From an uncultured Anaerolineae bacterium (GTDB taxonomy: Bacteria; Chloroflexota; Anaerolineae; Anaerolineales; Villigracilaceae): a stretch of DNA of 38,953 nt. The position numbers and the translations under genes are program-made. The stretch is from positions 5,001 through 43,953 of the forward strand of contig CAIWAX010000121.1 of the NCBI GenBank assembly GCA_903910795.1. The letters are read 5' to 3'. Shown here one piece after another: positions 1 to 9,420 of the stretch. Numbering within the stretch: position 1 is the first letter of the stretch; each line of letters opens with the position of its first letter. The notes under the pieces are model-generated. The model was not told where the DNA came from. It made no database searches and was given only the letters and a program-made list of their open reading frames with translations.

Positions 1-598
<598 letters not shown>

Positions 599-882
599 AT
601 TTTATGACCCTTGCGGGTCTTAGTTTACGGAGTTTACAAAAGAACGACAAGGGTTTGTCGTATTTCCTATCACTTTTCAGTTGTTAAGGTCCTGTCAACC
701 GTGCGGGCTTTCTACCCGCGTCATGTTGGCCTGTCAAGGTTCTTCAAGAGACAATAATACCGATGTGTCACTTTCTCAACATCGGCTCGCCAGATTTATA
801 CTCTTGGTCTCCGGCGCGACGCTCTCTCTTTTGTCATCGATTTGCCCAAAGGGCGAAATCTTTCTTGCTGACCAGGGGTTTC

Positions 883-911
883 ATTATATTCAATCTGGTC
901 TTTTTCGTCAA
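883..911 (-). promoter_or_regulatory. rRNA promoter, gene-proximal
   Basis: On the minus strand, TTGACG (906-911) and TATAAT (883-888) are separated by 17 bases, a near-perfect sigma70-type promoter pointing into the 16S gene. It is the closest of three similar promoters. Start of transcription is expected near 876. Confidence 0.8.
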
Positions 912-999
912 GTCTATTTTCTGACCAATTTCCAAACTCGTTCTTCTCTTTGTCAGACAACTTGATTTTTTGTCGCTCCGTTTTTTGGGGCGAAGACGA

Positions 1000-1027
1000 A
1001 TTATATGCATTCGCCGTTTTCTGTCAA
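1000..1027 (-). promoter_or_regulatory. rRNA promoter, middle
   Basis: On the minus strand, a perfect TTGACA (1022-1027) and a perfect TATAAT (1000-1005) are separated by 16 bases. It points to the 16S gene and lies 117 bases upstream of the proximal promoter. Confidence 0.85.
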
Positions 1028-1111
1028 GAGTATTCCCAAAACTCGTTTCTTTCTTTTTTCGCGGAGCCTTGTTGGCATCTGCTCTCGTTTTGTTCCTGAC
1101 AGCGAGGGACA

Positions 1112-1139
1112 ATTATATGCATCCCAGCCATTGAGTCAA
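1112..1139 (-). promoter_or_regulatory. rRNA promoter, distal
   Basis: On the minus strand, TTGACT (1134-1139) and TATAAT (1112-1117) are separated by 16 bases. Sequence around the -10 box resembles the middle promoter (GCATATAATT in both), suggesting duplication. Confidence 0.8.
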
Positions 1140-1198
1140 GGGGCGATTGTGCATTTTTGAACATTTTAAGGTTAAAGATTCGGATTCTTTAAGGATGT

Positions 1199-1801
1199 TT
1201 ACATCTCCTGCCGCCCGGAAAGGGCGCGCAACAGGGTATTCTGGTCGGCGTATTCCAGATCGCCGCCCGCGGGCAGGCCGCGCGCCAGCCTGGTGACATG
1301 CACCCCGCTTTGCTGAAGCTGCTGACGCAGATACAACGCGGTGGCATCGCCTTCCATACTGGGGTTGGTCGCCAGGATGATTTCTTTCGCTTTGCCCAAT
1401 CCCACCCGTCCCAGGAGCGGCTTGATCCTCAGGTCATCCGGCCCAATGCCTTCAATCGGCGAGAGTACGCCGTGCAGCACATGGTATTTGCCTTTATAGG
1501 CGCCGATGCGCTCCAGCGCGATCACATCCAATGGCTCTTCCACCACGCAAATAATGCTTTCATCGCGCACCTGGCTTTCGCAGATTTCGCAGCGCTCGCG
1601 CCCGCTCAACATGATATTGAAGCATTCCGGGCAGAAGCTGGTCTGCTCCTTGAAGGCGATCAGGGCATCGGCCAGCGAGCGGGACACATCCACGGGCGCG
1701 CGCAGCAAATAGAAGGCCAACCGGGAGGCGGACTTTGGGCCAATTCCCGGCAGGCGTTCGAAAGCGGTCACAAGGTTTTGAATCGGTTCGGGCAGGATCA
1801 T
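1199..1801 (-). CDS. recR: Recombination protein RecR
   Basis: The 200-residue product matches RecR in length and layout: an N-terminal helix-hairpin-helix (RLPGIGPKSASRLAF, about residues 17-31), a four-cysteine zinc motif (CPECF...CEIC, about 57-75), and a Toprim domain (IICVVEEPLDVIALE onward, then ILATNPSMEGDATA). RecR forms a DNA clamp and, with RecF and RecO, loads RecA onto gapped DNA coated with SSB. It lies downstream of ybaB and dnaX, the conserved dnaX-ybaB-recR order of many bacteria, which supports the assignment. The ATG start at 1801 gives the expected N-terminus. The gap to ybaB is 92 bases and contains a short direct repeat. Confidence 0.97.
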   Translation of the reverse strand: MILPEPIQNLVTAFERLPGIGPKSASRLAFYLLRAPVDVSRSLADALIAFKEQTSFCPECFNIMLSGRERCEICESQVRDESIICVVEEPLDVIALERIGAYKGKYHVLHGVLSPIEGIGPDDLRIKPLLGRVGLGKAKEIILATNPSMEGDATALYLRQQLQQSGVHVTRLARGLPAGGDLEYADQNTLLRALSGRQEM

Positions 1802-1810
1802 AAAACGTAC

Positions 1811-1851
1811 CAGGTGTTGAGGTGTCAGGCGTCAGGTGTTGAGGTGTCAGG
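1811..1851. repeat. 19-bp direct repeat, two copies
   Basis: The 19-base word CAGGTGTTGAGGTGTCAGG occurs at 1811-1829 and again at 1833-1851, a 22-base period. It is followed by a related ACCTGATACCTAATACC tract to 1889. It fills the recR-ybaB gap; no function is evident. Confidence 0.85.
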
Positions 1852-1893
1852 TGAGAAGAAATCCAACCTGGAACCTGATACCTAATACCTTTT

Positions 1894-2229
1894 TTAGATC
1901 GGCAGCCCGGCGGCCAGGGGACCCATGGTCTTCTCCTGCAGCTCGCGGGATTTGTCGAGGGCCAGGTTGACGGCAGTCAGCACCATGTCATTGAGCATTT
2001 CGGCATCGGCATCCTTGAGGAATTCGGGATCGATCTCGATGGATTTGCATTTCTGGTCACCGGTCATGGTGATTTTAATAGCGCCGCCACCCGCGGTGAC
2101 GGAAACAGTTTCTTCCTTCAAATGCTCCTGGGCCAGGGCCATCTGAGCCTGCATCTTTTGTAGCTGGGCCATCATTGGGTTACCGCCGCCCCCGCCCATG
2201 GCGGGGCCTCTGTTAAATCCTTTTGCCAT
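1894..2229 (-). CDS. ybaB: Nucleoid-associated protein, YbaB/EbfC family
   Basis: A 111-residue protein with the YbaB/EbfC pattern: an N-terminal helix rich in Met and Gln (MMAQLQKMQAQMALAQ), a small beta sheet (VSVTAGGGAIKITMTG), and a C-terminal helix. The family forms dimers that bind DNA. The open frame extends 25 codons further upstream, but the ATG at 2229 has an AGGAG ribosome-binding site seven bases away and gives the usual MAKG-type N-terminus, so it is chosen. The glycine-rich insertion PAMGGGGGNPM is common in this family. It lies between dnaX and recR as in many bacteria. Confidence 0.95.
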   Translation of the reverse strand: MAKGFNRGPAMGGGGGNPMMAQLQKMQAQMALAQEHLKEETVSVTAGGGAIKITMTGDQKCKSIEIDPEFLKDADAEMLNDMVLTAVNLALDKSRELQEKTMGPLAAGLPI

Positions 2230-2264
2230 TTGGTTTTCTCCTGATTCAATTGTCAAAAATTGTA

Positions 2265-2370
2265 TATCGAAAACATTAAACCGCCAAGTCGCAAAGTACG
2301 CCAAGATTTAATAAATATTTCTCCTGCTTTCTTTGCTTTCTTTGCGTTCTTCGTTTCTTCGTGGTTAATT
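2265..2370. repeat. Imperfect CGCAAAG/CTTTGCG inverted-repeat tract
   Basis: The ybaB-dnaX gap has a left arm rich in CGCCAAG/CGCAAAG words (about 2281-2306) and a right arm rich in CTTTGC words (about 2329-2365) that could fold back imperfectly. Similar tracts occur near 17430-17510 and 28784-28886. It looks like a degenerate dispersed intergenic element; boundaries are approximate. Confidence 0.4.
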
Positions 2371-2373
2371 ATT

Positions 2374-3975
2374 TTACTGGATATCCACGATTTCGCCGCC
2401 TAACTGGCTGGCAGCCGCCACCATGCCACCCGGCTTGACATTGGCCGGCAGGGCATTCTTGTTGCCTGCCACCACGGTCTGGATGGGTAAATCGCGCCCC
2501 AGGACTTCATGCAGAGTCTTGCGCACCAGGTCGATACCCTCGGGACGGTCAAATCTTTTTTGCAGAATGTCGCTGGCGAAGGATACGATCAGCACGCCCT
2601 CACGAATTTCAAGTACTTTGCTTGAATTGACCAGGCCCATCAGGTTCGGGTCTTTGGTTCTTAAAAGATTGGCAACCTGCTTCCAGGCCTTTGTAACCTG
2701 CTCCAGGCTGACACCGGTCTGTGATTTCGGCGCTTCTCCGGGTTGGGCCGGGCCGGGAACAGCGGCCGGAATAGTTGTCTGGCTGCCAGGAGCGACCGGC
2801 TGGAGGCGTCCAACGGCCGGAGGCTGGGACGGGAGTGGACGAGGGGCCGCCGCTGGAACATGCTGCGCGGAAGTGGCCACGGCAAACTGCGGCTGGGCGG
2901 CCGGTTCCAGGATTTCAGCAAAGGCCAATTCCAACCCCAGGGATGGCGGCCCACCGCCGCGTTGGTCGGTGGCGGCGGCGTTGAAGGCGCGCAACATGCG
3001 CAGCACCTCCGCACTCGACAAGGCTACGGCATGGGCATTCATCTGGGCGCGCACGTCATTGGGGGCCTCCAACTGCGCGCCATTGCCCATCTGGATCAGC
3101 ATCAGGTTGCGCAGATACTCCACGAGTTGGCGCGCCAATGCGCGGACATCCGCGCCGCCATCCAGCGCATGCTGGATTTCGTCCAACCCATGCCCGGGTT
3201 GATGATCAATCGCCGCCTGGATCAGCGCCAGCACCGACTGGCTGGTGGCAGTGCCCAGTACGGTTTGGGCCAGCTCGATGGTGATGCGCCCGCCGGTTGA
3301 GGAAAGTTGGTCGAGCAGCGAAATGGCATCGCGCATGCCGCCAGTGGACTGGCGCGCAATGACTGCCAGGGCTTCGGGATCGGCCTCGATTTTTTCTTCG
3401 GTGCAGATATTGGTCAAGTGGCGGATGATTTCGCCGGGCGGGACGCGCCGGAACTCGTGGCGCTGGCAGCGCGAAAGGACTGTGGCCGGAATTTTGTGAA
3501 TTTCGGTGGTGGCCAGGATGAAAATAACATGCGGCGGCGGTTCTTCCAGCGTTTTCAGCAGGGCATTGAAGGCCTGGTTGGAAAGCATGTGAACTTCATC
3601 AATAATATAAACCTTGAACTTGCCCTGTGAGGGGGAGAAGTTGATCTTGTCGCGCAATTCGCGCACATCATCCACCCCGGTGTTGGAAGCGGCGTCAATC
3701 TCGATCAAATCCATGAAGCGGCTTTCATTGACCGCCTTGCAGTGGGCACACTCGTTACAGGGGCGTCTGGCCGAGTCAAGGTTCAGGCAGTTGACAGCCT
3801 TTGCCAGCAGGCGCGCGGCGGTGGTTTTTCCGGTGCCGCGCGGGCCGCTAAACAGGTAAGCATGCGCGACACGATCCGTCGCCACGGCGTTTTTCAGCGT
3901 GTGGATGATGTGTTCCTGGGAGATGACTTCATCCCAGAGTTGCGGTCGCCATTTTCGATAGAGTGCCTGGGTCAT
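2374..3975 (-). CDS. dnaX: DNA polymerase III subunit gamma/tau
   Basis: The 533-residue product starts MTQALYRKWRPQLWDEV, the hallmark of the DnaX N-terminus, followed by a Walker A loop (GPRGTGKT, about 45-52), a zinc-binding set of four cysteines (CLN...CNECAHC), Walker B (IIDEVHML) and the sensor region with LSRCQRHEF. Domain III follows, then a Pro/Ala-rich linker (about 375-430) and a C-terminal domain. It is the ATPase of the clamp loader. It is shorter than E. coli tau (643 residues). No internal slippery A-run was noted. It begins a dnaX-ybaB-recR cluster. No strong ribosome-binding site is visible before the ATG at 3975. Confidence 0.97.
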   Translation of the reverse strand: MTQALYRKWRPQLWDEVISQEHIIHTLKNAVATDRVAHAYLFSGPRGTGKTTAARLLAKAVNCLNLDSARRPCNECAHCKAVNESRFMDLIEIDAASNTGVDDVRELRDKINFSPSQGKFKVYIIDEVHMLSNQAFNALLKTLEEPPPHVIFILATTEIHKIPATVLSRCQRHEFRRVPPGEIIRHLTNICTEEKIEADPEALAVIARQSTGGMRDAISLLDQLSSTGGRITIELAQTVLGTATSQSVLALIQAAIDHQPGHGLDEIQHALDGGADVRALARQLVEYLRNLMLIQMGNGAQLEAPNDVRAQMNAHAVALSSAEVLRMLRAFNAAATDQRGGGPPSLGLELAFAEILEPAAQPQFAVATSAQHVPAAAPRPLPSQPPAVGRLQPVAPGSQTTIPAAVPGPAQPGEAPKSQTGVSLEQVTKAWKQVANLLRTKDPNLMGLVNSSKVLEIREGVLIVSFASDILQKRFDRPEGIDLVRKTLHEVLGRDLPIQTVVAGNKNALPANVKPGGMVAAASQLGGEIVDIQ

Positions 3976-4118
3976 ATTTGCCGGTGATTGATAGGGTGGG
4001 TTGAATTGCGCTTGTCACGAATCATAGCATGTTTTTGCATGAAACGAGCGGGGAAACCCATCGAATTTCAGCTTTTTGATTTTCTTTGCGTTCCTGGCGA
4101 CTGCGTGAGGTGTTTTTT

Positions 4119-6650
4119 TTACCCAATGTTATCGGTAAAACCCCACCTATGCCTTGAAGAATTTACACCTTCATACACCACCATCAGCGCCAGGGGCAGA
4201 AGTGGCGTGCTGAAACGCGGGGAGTAGCCGGTGGGAAGCACCACACAATACACCAGCAGGAACGCGACCATCAGCACACCCCAACGCGCGTCGATTTCAT
4301 GGAATGGGCGCAGCCGCAGCAGGGTCAGCAGGCCGAAAACGGTGCCCACCAGCAGCGGCAGGCTGATCAGGATCATATCCAGCGGATTGGCAGCCAAGCG
4401 TACACGCAGTTCATCCAGGCTGCCACCCAGGATGATACGCACCAGGCCTTCGAGAATGGAGGCAAACGAAGATGGGCGGGTATCGCTGGCATTCAACATG
4501 TAGCCCGGGATCAGCCAAGCGTACGCCAGTAAGATCAGGCCCGGCGGCAGGATCAAGGCCAGACCATAGCCGGCCAGTTTTTTCCAGCAGGCGGCCAACC
4601 AGGCGCGCAGGCTGCTCAAGCAGTCTGTCAGGCTGCCAGTCAGCGGCGGGCAAGTCAGCAGGGCGGCAGCAAAAACCAGCCCGATGTAATCCAGGCGCAT
4701 CAAGACAGCCAACATGCCGGTCAGCGTCATGCCGGCCAACTGTTTGCGGCGGGCCAGCCATAGGGTTGCCATCAATAGCAGAACGGCTGCTGGTTCCATC
4801 AAGCCGAAGCGGAAATAGAATAAATAAAAAGATGGCAGGCACAAGATCAGCAGCGCGGTCAGGGATAGAAGATAGGGGCCAGCCCGCGGGATGCGGGTTG
4901 GGTTGGTCATCTGTGCCAACAGCAGAACGCTGAGCAGGGCGCACCAGCTATTCAGGAATAACTGCGCGGCCACGGATTGACCAAACAACAGGTGTTCCAA
5001 GCCCACCAGGTAGGGGAAAAGGATCTTGTAGGCCCGCGCCGAGTGGTTCAAGAGCAGGAAATCACCTTCAACGAAGATATTGCGCGCCAGGGTTTGGTAT
5101 TCGATATTATCCTGCCCCTGTGGAAAAACCGCCACACTGCGCAAATCTCCGGCATCGAGACACAGGAACATGATCAGCAGCGGAATGCCAAGCGCCACCA
5201 GAAATTCCAGCCAGTGATAGCGGCGGCCGGGCCGCCGGGCCAGGAAAACCAGTTTGACCAATCCGAATCCGGCGATCACAAAGGGAATCAGGTTTTCAAA
5301 ATCCTTGCGCTGAAAAGCGACAGCCACCACCACGAAAAATGCGCCCGAACCCGCCAGGAACAAGTCAACCGGTTGGAGAATGTCCGCTCTGTACAGGCGA
5401 CTTAACCCAGCCAGAATCGCCAGCGTGATAAATCCCAATAGCCAGGTCAGCGTCAGCGCATCAAGGAGCCCCAGGAGATTGAGCACCAGCGGGGTCAGTT
5501 CCAACCCGGAGGCTGAGCGCCAAACGCGGTTAGCGCCCAGCGCCGGGGTAATGACCCCATCTGCGCTGGATGTGGCTAAATCGAATTGTTGATTCGCATA
5601 ATGTTTAAAAACCAGCCAGCCCTGCAGCCGGTATTTGCCGGGCTGCAGGCCGCTCGCAGCCAATTTTGAGGGGCGCTCCAGGGTCGAGATCGGCACTTTC
5701 TGCGCGATCCCGGTTTGCAAGTTGCTGATCTCAGCCTGCCCGTCAGTGACACCTTGTGCGAAAACCAGCGGGCTTTCAGCGTTTTCCAACTGCAGGTAAC
5801 CGGTAAAATCCAGCCTAATCCACAAGTTGTTCAGGTTTTCGGCAGGGCTGTTAATCCACTCAATGGGGAACTCGCGCGGGCTTTGATAGGGCGCGCGCAT
5901 CAAATCCGCCAATCCGGGATCGAGCAAGGAAGCATAACTTTTTTGGGGAGTGGCATGCTCTCCGCTTGCCAGTTGAACTTCGAGCCCGGTCTGCGGGAAG
6001 GTCAGGCAGGCCGATAGGCGCAGGACCAGCAGCAAGCCTGACAGGAAGAGTACCGGTTTAGGAGCGAAAAAACGGGGGTTTAATAATACGGCCAGTGGCA
6101 GGAGGCAGGCTGCCAGTACGAATTCCAGCAGCGAGTTCCAGGGCAGCCCATCCAGGCTGCCGGTCAGGGGCGTGCGCACTGCCAGGATGGCGTACAGACC
6201 GGCAATTGTCATTGCCGCGGCCCATTTTTCCCGGCCCTGTAAGTGGCCGGAAGGCGCGGGCTCCTGACTGCCGGGGAAAAAGTAAAGGAACTCGACGCAA
6301 ATCAGCCAGACGCAGGCCAAGCCGGGCGCCGATTGCAGGATAATATCCGGCCGGGCGCCGCGTACCAGGAGAATTACCGTCAGAGCTGGCGGGATCAGCG
6401 CCGGAAGAAGTTGGGCCCCCACACCGCGCAGGCACAGGCGCGTTTTCAGGCTTTCCAGCCGTTTACTGGAGGACAACCCCCGGCGCCACACAATCAACAG
6501 GAGTGCCCCGGCTGCCAGCAGGCCGGCAGCCAATAGCAGCTTGTAGATCGTTATGCGGCCAGGCATGACCAGACTGGCCAACCCCGCCAGACAACATTCC
6601 AGAACTGCGAGAAGATAAAACAAGCCGGGGCGCTTTGGCAATGTGGGCAT
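4119..6650 (-). CDS. Large polytopic membrane protein, GT-C/ArnT-like glycosyltransferase candidate
   Basis: About 843 residues with many hydrophobic helices. The N-terminal part has several helices, then a soluble stretch of about 150 residues (near 235-380, LDPGLADLMRAPYQ...), then a second block of helices. The second block starts with FPQGQDNIEYQTLARNIF and continues with segments such as LFPYLVGLEHLLFGQSVAA, which resemble the acidic first loop and following helices of GT-C (PMT/ArnT-like) enzymes. If so it would transfer sugar from a lipid-linked donor, but substrate is unknown. An in-frame TTG at 6701 lies inside prmA; the ATG at 6650, 23 bases after prmA, is preferred. Its position between prmA and dnaX does not reveal its role. 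Confidence 0.7.
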   Translation of the reverse strand: MPTLPKRPGLFYLLAVLECCLAGLASLVMPGRITIYKLLLAAGLLAAGALLLIVWRRGLSSSKRLESLKTRLCLRGVGAQLLPALIPPALTVILLVRGARPDIILQSAPGLACVWLICVEFLYFFPGSQEPAPSGHLQGREKWAAAMTIAGLYAILAVRTPLTGSLDGLPWNSLLEFVLAACLLPLAVLLNPRFFAPKPVLFLSGLLLVLRLSACLTFPQTGLEVQLASGEHATPQKSYASLLDPGLADLMRAPYQSPREFPIEWINSPAENLNNLWIRLDFTGYLQLENAESPLVFAQGVTDGQAEISNLQTGIAQKVPISTLERPSKLAASGLQPGKYRLQGWLVFKHYANQQFDLATSSADGVITPALGANRVWRSASGLELTPLVLNLLGLLDALTLTWLLGFITLAILAGLSRLYRADILQPVDLFLAGSGAFFVVVAVAFQRKDFENLIPFVIAGFGLVKLVFLARRPGRRYHWLEFLVALGIPLLIMFLCLDAGDLRSVAVFPQGQDNIEYQTLARNIFVEGDFLLLNHSARAYKILFPYLVGLEHLLFGQSVAAQLFLNSWCALLSVLLLAQMTNPTRIPRAGPYLLSLTALLILCLPSFYLFYFRFGLMEPAAVLLLMATLWLARRKQLAGMTLTGMLAVLMRLDYIGLVFAAALLTCPPLTGSLTDCLSSLRAWLAACWKKLAGYGLALILPPGLILLAYAWLIPGYMLNASDTRPSSFASILEGLVRIILGGSLDELRVRLAANPLDMILISLPLLVGTVFGLLTLLRLRPFHEIDARWGVLMVAFLLVYCVVLPTGYSPRFSTPLLPLALMVVYEGVNSSRHRWGFTDNIG

Positions 6651-6673
6651 GGCAGCCGCCAGGACAGGGGTTG

Positions 6674-7591
6674 TTATTTGCTCATCAGCAGCGCCACCCA
6701 ATCGTTGATCTGGCGTTGATCGACCAGCTTGAGACCTGCCTTTTGGCCCGCCTCGATCACGGACACAGCCTGGAAATCCAGGATGCCCGAAAGGATGATG
6801 GCGCCGCCCAGTTCGATCAAATCCGCCATGCCAGCCTCAAACAGGCGCACCAATACCGGCGCCAGGATATTAGCCAGCACCAGCGGGGCCTGATGGATGG
6901 CAAACCGCCCGGCTTTGACTTCGGCCACCGAGCCCAGGCCAATCGGGAATTTCTCAGCCGGGATATCGTTATTATCGGCATTCTCGCGGCTGTTCTTGAC
7001 CGAGGCTTCATCGATATCCACACCCAGGGCCAGTTCCGCCCCCAGCTTGATGGCCGCCACCGAAAGAATGCCCGAGCCGCAGCCCACATCAATGGCACTG
7101 CGCGGCGTGGCGCTGGCGTAAACGGTTTCCAGCAGATCCAAACACAATTGCGTGGTGGGATGCGTGCCAGTGCCAAAGGCCATGCCAGGGTCGATGCGGA
7201 TGGGGATACGCTGCGGTTCGGGCGAATCCACCCAGACTGGCAGGATAATCAGGCGCTTGCCAATCGGAATGGGCACATAGTGCTCCTTCCAGGCTTCCAT
7301 CCAGTTCCGGTCAGCAATTGGAGTAAAGGTAGGGGCGGGCAGCGGCTGGATCATGCCCAAATAATAGAGTGATTCTTCCAGCTTCTGGCGGGTTTGCTCC
7401 AGGGTTTCATCGGCCGGCAGGTAGGCGCGCACGGTGATATCCCCGCTGGGCGTGCCCATGTCTTCATCATCCATAAATTTGACGGATTGCTCGGTCATCA
7501 CGCCGTTGGGGGCGTAACGCGCCAGTACATCCGCCACAGCTTCTGCCAGTTCGCCGTTCACGGTCAGGGATACTTCCAGCCAGTTAGTCAT
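6674..7591 (-). CDS. prmA: Ribosomal protein L11 methyltransferase
   Basis: The 305-residue protein has the PrmA layout: an N-terminal substrate-recognition domain (MTNWLEVSLTVNGELAEAV), a linker with FGTGTHPTT (binding of the AdoMet domain), and a Rossmann methyltransferase domain with motif I AIDVGCGSGILSVAA, the acidic GVDIDEAS end of strand two, and LVLANILAPVL as motif IV (usual NxxxxPL-type). It trimethylates ribosomal protein L11. It follows dnaJ by 89 bases, a conserved neighbourhood in many bacteria, so it is probably the tail of the heat-shock operon. Confidence 0.96.
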   Translation of the reverse strand: MTNWLEVSLTVNGELAEAVADVLARYAPNGVMTEQSVKFMDDEDMGTPSGDITVRAYLPADETLEQTRQKLEESLYYLGMIQPLPAPTFTPIADRNWMEAWKEHYVPIPIGKRLIILPVWVDSPEPQRIPIRIDPGMAFGTGTHPTTQLCLDLLETVYASATPRSAIDVGCGSGILSVAAIKLGAELALGVDIDEASVKNSRENADNNDIPAEKFPIGLGSVAEVKAGRFAIHQAPLVLANILAPVLVRLFEAGMADLIELGGAIILSGILDFQAVSVIEAGQKAGLKLVDQRQINDWVALLMSK

Positions 7592-7680
7592 TCTGCCATC
7601 CAGTTATACAAAAAATAAATCCACAGATTCACATAGATTATGTTAAGCGTTAACGTTGCGAATCGGCGGATAAACGGGTT

Positions 7681-8805
7681 TTAGCCCCCCAGCGCCTCGT
7701 TCAGCCAATCCAGGAAACCTTTTTGCTGAGGCTTGGGGGTGGTACCCAGGGTCGCAGCCAACTTCTCAAATAACTCACGCTGCTCGGAGGTCAGTTTCTT
7801 GGGAATGTCCACATTGACGATTACACGCTGGTCGCCGCGCCCGCTCTGACGGATGCGCGGGACGCCTTTGCCGCGCATATTGAACATCCGGCCAGGTTGG
7901 GTACCGGCGGGGATATTCAAATGTTCTTCCTTGCCGTCCACGGTTGGGACGGCAATATCCGCGCCGAGCACAGCCTGAGCAATGTTGATATCCAGATCGA
8001 GAATGATATCCTCTTCTTTCCGCTTGAAAAATTCGTGCGGTTTGACATCCACCGCGATAAACAAGTTACCAGCCGGACCGCCGTTGCTGCCGGGTTGGCC
8101 TTCCCCTGGCAGCCGGATCTGCATGCCATTATCGACCCCGGCCGGGATGGTGACTTTCTTATTGATCCTTTTGCGTTCCTGCCCGCGCCCGCCGCAGGTA
8201 TGGCAGTATTTCTCGATGATCTGGCCGCGTCCCTGGCAGGTCTGGCAGGGCACGGTTTCCACCATCTGGATGATAAAGGTCTGGCGCACCTGCCGGACCT
8301 CGCCGCGCCCGCCGCAGGTGCTGCAAGTTTTTACACTGGTGCCCGGCTCGGCCCCGTTCCCATGGCAGGTGGAGCAAACCTCGTCGCGTTCAAACTCAAT
8401 ATCCTTCTCCACGCCAAAAATAGCTTCCTCGAAGGTCAGGCTGACACCCATCTGCAGGTCGCGCCCGCGCCGCGGGGCATTGCGCCGTGAGCCGCCACCG
8501 CGGCCGCCGCCCATGCCGCCGAACAATTCCTCGAAGATGTCTTCGACATGGATGTTGTAATCCTGCGCGCCACCCTGATCACCCAGACCCGCGCGCCCAA
8601 ATTTATCATACCGGGCGCGTTTATCCGGATTTGACAGCACGCTATAGGCCTCGTTAATTTCCTTCATTTTTTCTTCGGCATCAGCTTCCTCATTATGATC
8701 TGGATGAAACTGGAGAGCCAGCTTGCGAAAAGCCTGCTTGATCTCATCCTGAGTAGCCGTGCGGGCCAGGCCAAGTACTTCGTAGTAATCGCGGTTCGTG
8801 GTCAT
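7681..8805 (-). CDS. dnaJ: Chaperone protein DnaJ
   Basis: A full-length type I DnaJ of 374 residues. The J domain carries HPD in LQFHPDHNEEA (about 35), followed by a Gly-rich region (GGMGGGRGGGSRR), then four CxxCxGxG zinc motifs (CSTCHGNG, CSTCGGRG, CQTCQGRG, CHTCGGRG at about 142-210), and a C-terminal substrate-binding and dimerisation region. It stimulates the ATPase of DnaK. dnaK itself is not in the window. It starts 3 bases after grpE, so it is co-transcribed with hrcA and grpE and presumably under CIRCE/HrcA control. Confidence 0.98.
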   Translation of the reverse strand: MTTNRDYYEVLGLARTATQDEIKQAFRKLALQFHPDHNEEADAEEKMKEINEAYSVLSNPDKRARYDKFGRAGLGDQGGAQDYNIHVEDIFEELFGGMGGGRGGGSRRNAPRRGRDLQMGVSLTFEEAIFGVEKDIEFERDEVCSTCHGNGAEPGTSVKTCSTCGGRGEVRQVRQTFIIQMVETVPCQTCQGRGQIIEKYCHTCGGRGQERKRINKKVTIPAGVDNGMQIRLPGEGQPGSNGGPAGNLFIAVDVKPHEFFKRKEEDIILDLDINIAQAVLGADIAVPTVDGKEEHLNIPAGTQPGRMFNMRGKGVPRIRQSGRGDQRVIVNVDIPKKLTSEQRELFEKLAATLGTTPKPQQKGFLDWLNEALGG

Positions 8806-8808
8806 GAG

Positions 8809-9360
8809 TTACTGGGCCACTTTTACAAGAGCCGGGCGCAGAACGCGCTCACCATGCAGGTAACCCTGCTGGAGCACGGTTGAGACCATACCGGAGGGGT
8901 ATTTATCGGAGGGTTCTTGCATAATGGCCTCATGCAAAACCGGGTTGAAGGGCTGACCTTCGGCCTGCATAGCCTTGACGCCTTCGGCCTCCAGAACAGC
9001 AAGAAACTTGCGGTAAACCAGTTCCACACCATCCGCCCAGGCATCGCCCGCCGGGCGATGCGCCAGGGCGCGTTCCAGGTCATCAATGCCGCCCAAAAAT
9101 TTCTTAATGGTTGAACCCGAGGCTACCTGGCCCACCAGGGCATTTTCCAGATCGGTGCGCCGGCGGTAATTCATAAAACTGGCGCGTTCGCGCTGCAACG
9201 CTTCCAGGTATTCCTGGGCTTTGGCTTGCGATTCAGCCAGTTGAGACTTAAGCATCTCCAATTCCGCTTCCTGCGGGTTTTCAACGACTACTGGCCTGGT
9301 AGATTCGCCGGACTGTTCTTCGGGATTCTCTTCTTTATGTTTGGTTTTCTTTTCAGACAT
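8809..9360 (-). CDS. grpE: Nucleotide exchange factor GrpE
   Basis: The 183-residue protein has a charged N-terminal tail, a long coiled coil (AELEMLKSQLAESQAKAQEYLEALQRERASFMNYRRR, written here only by its ends: from about residue 33 to 68), and the C-terminal beta domain ending VLRPALVKVAQ, typical of GrpE. It exchanges ADP for ATP on DnaK. The frame is open 18 codons further, but the ATG at 9360 (MSEKKTKH) fits the family start and the extra residues (NFSKFFSKKFF) look like untranslated AT-rich leader. It lies 60 bases after hrcA and 3 bases before dnaJ. Confidence 0.95.
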   Translation of the reverse strand: MSEKKTKHKEENPEEQSGESTRPVVVENPQEAELEMLKSQLAESQAKAQEYLEALQRERASFMNYRRRTDLENALVGQVASGSTIKKFLGGIDDLERALAHRPAGDAWADGVELVYRKFLAVLEAEGVKAMQAEGQPFNPVLHEAIMQEPSDKYPSGMVSTVLQQGYLHGERVLRPALVKVAQ

Positions 9361-9420
9361 GGCTCTATACTCTCGAAAAAATTTTTTACTGAAAAATTTA
9401 CTGAAATTTAGCAAAGTGAA

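Larger units (their letters stand above)
599..1198 (-). other. rRNA operon leader and promoter region, no protein gene
   Basis: This 600-base stretch separates recR from the 16S gene. Read on the minus strand it holds three sigma70-like promoters about 115 bases apart and then a leader of roughly 270 bases. Near the 16S start are two hairpins: 606-619 (GACCC/GGGTC) and 644-661 (ACGACAA/TTGTCGT). They may take part in precursor processing. The leader also has an ACAACTGAAAAG-like stretch at about 673-684, of a kind seen in rRNA leaders. ORFs here overlap promoters and have no protein-like composition. Confidence 0.75.

Noticed and set aside
3976-4118. SRP RNA gene next to dnaX, as in some Firmicutes
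   Set aside because: No conserved SRP domain IV hairpin with GGAA tetraloop and asymmetric loop could be recognised.
4119-6701. TTG start at 6701 for the membrane protein
   Set aside because: It lies inside prmA without a ribosome-binding site; ATG 6650 gives a natural N-terminus directly before the first helix.
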